This document shows, one piece after another, positions 62,426 to 64,000 of a DNA stretch of 64,000 bases. The DNA is from Avena insularis (Eukaryota; Streptophyta; Magnoliopsida; Poales; Poaceae): assembly GCA_023614405.1 (NCBI GenBank), contig CM042687.1, positions 69,794,992-69,858,991 on the forward strand, in the 5' to 3' direction. Below the pieces are notes generated by a model. It ran no database searches and was not told the DNA's origin. It saw nothing but the letters and a program-made list of their open reading frames with translations. The position numbers and the translations under genes were made by a program. The first letter of the stretch is position 1. Each line of letters begins with the position of its first letter.

Positions 62426-64000
62426 TTAACTAGTGCTCGTAGTAGCACCTGGGTATTTGATACCGGTTCAGTTGCTAATATTTGTAACTCAAATCCAGGG
62501 CTGCGGAACAAGCGACCGCTAGCAAGGGGTGAGGTCAAGATGCGTGTCGGCAATGGATCAAGCGTTGATGTGATCGCCGTCGGAACGCTACCTATCCACT
62601 TGCCGTCGGGATTAGTAATAAACTTGAATAATTGTTATCTGGTGCTTGCACTGAGCATGAACATTGTATCTGGATCGTGTTTAATGCGAAGTGGTTATTC
62701 ATTTAAATCCGAGAACAATGGTTGTTCTATTTATATGAATGAAATCTTTTATGGTCATGCACCGATGATGAATGGTTTATTTCTATTAGATCTCGATGAT
62801 AATGTTACACATATTCATAATGTTGATGCTAAAAGGATTAAACTTAATGATGATATATCCGCATATATGTGTAATTTGTCGTCTAGGTCATATTGGCGTT
62901 AACGCATGAAGAAACTCCATTCGGATGGACTTTTGGAATCACTTGATTTTGAATCATTTGATACATGTGAGCCATGCCTTATGGGCAAGATGACTGAACG
63001 CCGCTTTTCGGTTCAATGGAACGCATGATTTATTGGAAATCATACATTCTGATGTATGTGGTCCAATGAGTGTGTCAGCGCGAGGTGGATATCGTTATTT
63101 CGTTACTTTCACGGATGATTTGAGTAGATACGGTTATATCTACTTGATGAAACACAAGTCTAAAACCTTTGAAAAGTTCAAGGAATTTCAGAATGAAGTG
63201 GAAAATCATCGTAATAGAAAGATCAAGTTTCTACGGTTCGACCGTGGAGGTGAGTATCTAAGTTACGAGTTTAGCACTCACATGAAAGAGTGTGGAATTG
63301 TTTCACAACTCACACCTGCCGGAACACCACAGAGAAATGGTGTGTCAGAACGTCATAATCGTACTTTATTAGATATGGTTCGATCTATGATGTCTCTGAC
63401 GGACTTGCCGTTGTCATTTTGGGGCTATGCACTAGAAACTGCTGCATTCACTTTAAATCGGGCACCATCTAAATCCGTTGAAAAGACACCGTATGAATTG
63501 TGGTTTGGAAACAAACCTAAGCTGTCATTTCTTAAATATTGGGGATGCGATGTTTATGTGAAGAAACTTCAACCGGATAAACTCGAACCCAAAGCGGAAA
63601 ATGCGTCTTCATAGGATACCCTAAGGAAACTATTGGGTATTCCTTCTATCACAGATCCGAGGGCAAGGTTTTTGTTGCCAAGAATGGATCCTTTCTAGAG
63701 AAAGAGTTTCTCACGAAAGGTGTGAGTAGTCGGAAGGTAGAACTCGAAGAGGTTATTAAACCTTCTCTTCAAAGTATGGCGAGTAGCGCAGCGGCGGAAG
63801 TTATTCCGGAGTTGGCTTCACCCGTTGAAGAGGGAACTAATGACAATGATCATGATACTCCGAAAGAGAGTACTACCGAACCTCGCAGGTCTAGCAGGAC
63901 GCGTGCAACTCCCGAGCTGTACGGAAATCTTGTCATGAATTTCATGGTTGATGAAAATGATGACCCTGTGACATATGAAGAAGCGATGATGAGCCCGGAT
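62426..64000 (+). pseudogene. Protease-integrase region of element E6, runs off the window
   Basis: Protease shows VFDTGS (~62456). GAG-pre-integrase is broken: RLGHIG at ~62885-62903 is followed by a stop/frameshift, then RMKKLHSDG and CEPCLMGK. Integrase (63033-63614) keeps Asp in HSDVCG, Asp in FDRGGEY (usually SDRGGEY) and Glu in VSERHNR. A frame change near 63597 leads into a frame open to the end of the window (63599-64000), the acidic linker before RT. The RT itself lies beyond 64000. Confidence 0.88.

Overview
The window is plant nuclear DNA, almost certainly from a grass and most likely from the cool-season (Pooideae, Triticeae-like) group. The evidence is Angela/BARE-type Copia elements whose LTRs start TGTTGGGAATATGCCC or TGAAGGGAATATGCCC and whose primer sites read TGGTATCAGAGCC, grass-type Helitron ends, Stowaway-type MITEs, and a non-autonomous element with 4.4-kb LTRs. 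I found no convincing host gene, tRNA, rRNA or CRISPR array. The window is transposable elements, their remains, and duplicated DNA.

Left part (1-34881): two complete and one partial direct copies of an ~11.3-kb unit (1-11262, 11263-29898, 29899-34881). Each full unit runs, in order: the tail of a 1.9-kb block X; an LTR-like spacer; a diverged second copy of that block (X'); a stretch carrying a small Stowaway-like MITE; an old minus-strand Helitron (Helitron B) split by a 5'-truncated Copia remnant with GAG-pre-integrase, integrase, RT and RNase H plus one 147-bp LTR; AT-rich DNA; and the head of the next X. Unit 2 also holds a 7307-bp minus-strand Helitron (Helitron A, 19994-27300). Unit 1 preserves the empty target site. 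Helitron A has no transposase but carries exon-like modules bounded by splice signals, and one MITE.

Middle (34882-46919): a minus-strand pile of damaged Angela/BARE-type Copia elements. LTR 34882-36207 with an RT/RNase H fragment is cut by LTR 37480-39130 with its RT/RNase H. An LTR fragment (40602-41297) follows, broken by LTR 41298-43160, and then a very decayed pol region. Unit 3 of the tandem array stops exactly where the first of these LTRs begins.

Right part: a large-LTR non-autonomous retroelement (46920-57487) with ~4.4-kb LTRs and a 1.8-kb interior. Its only gene is an intact 333-residue protein with six zinc knuckles and no visible capsid, protease or polymerase. Then comes an unrecognised ORF (57616-58859) split by a 519-bp solo LTR whose removal leaves the frame open. 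A plus-strand Angela/BARE-type element follows: LTR 58860-60516, primer site, broken gag, protease, integrase. It leaves the window before RT.

The best leads are the filled/empty Helitron site, Helitron A sitting 5 bp inside the end of Helitron B, the zinc-knuckle-only large-LTR element, a templated filler insertion in unit 2, and the unrecognised split ORF. All family names rest on motifs read by eye. No database search was possible.
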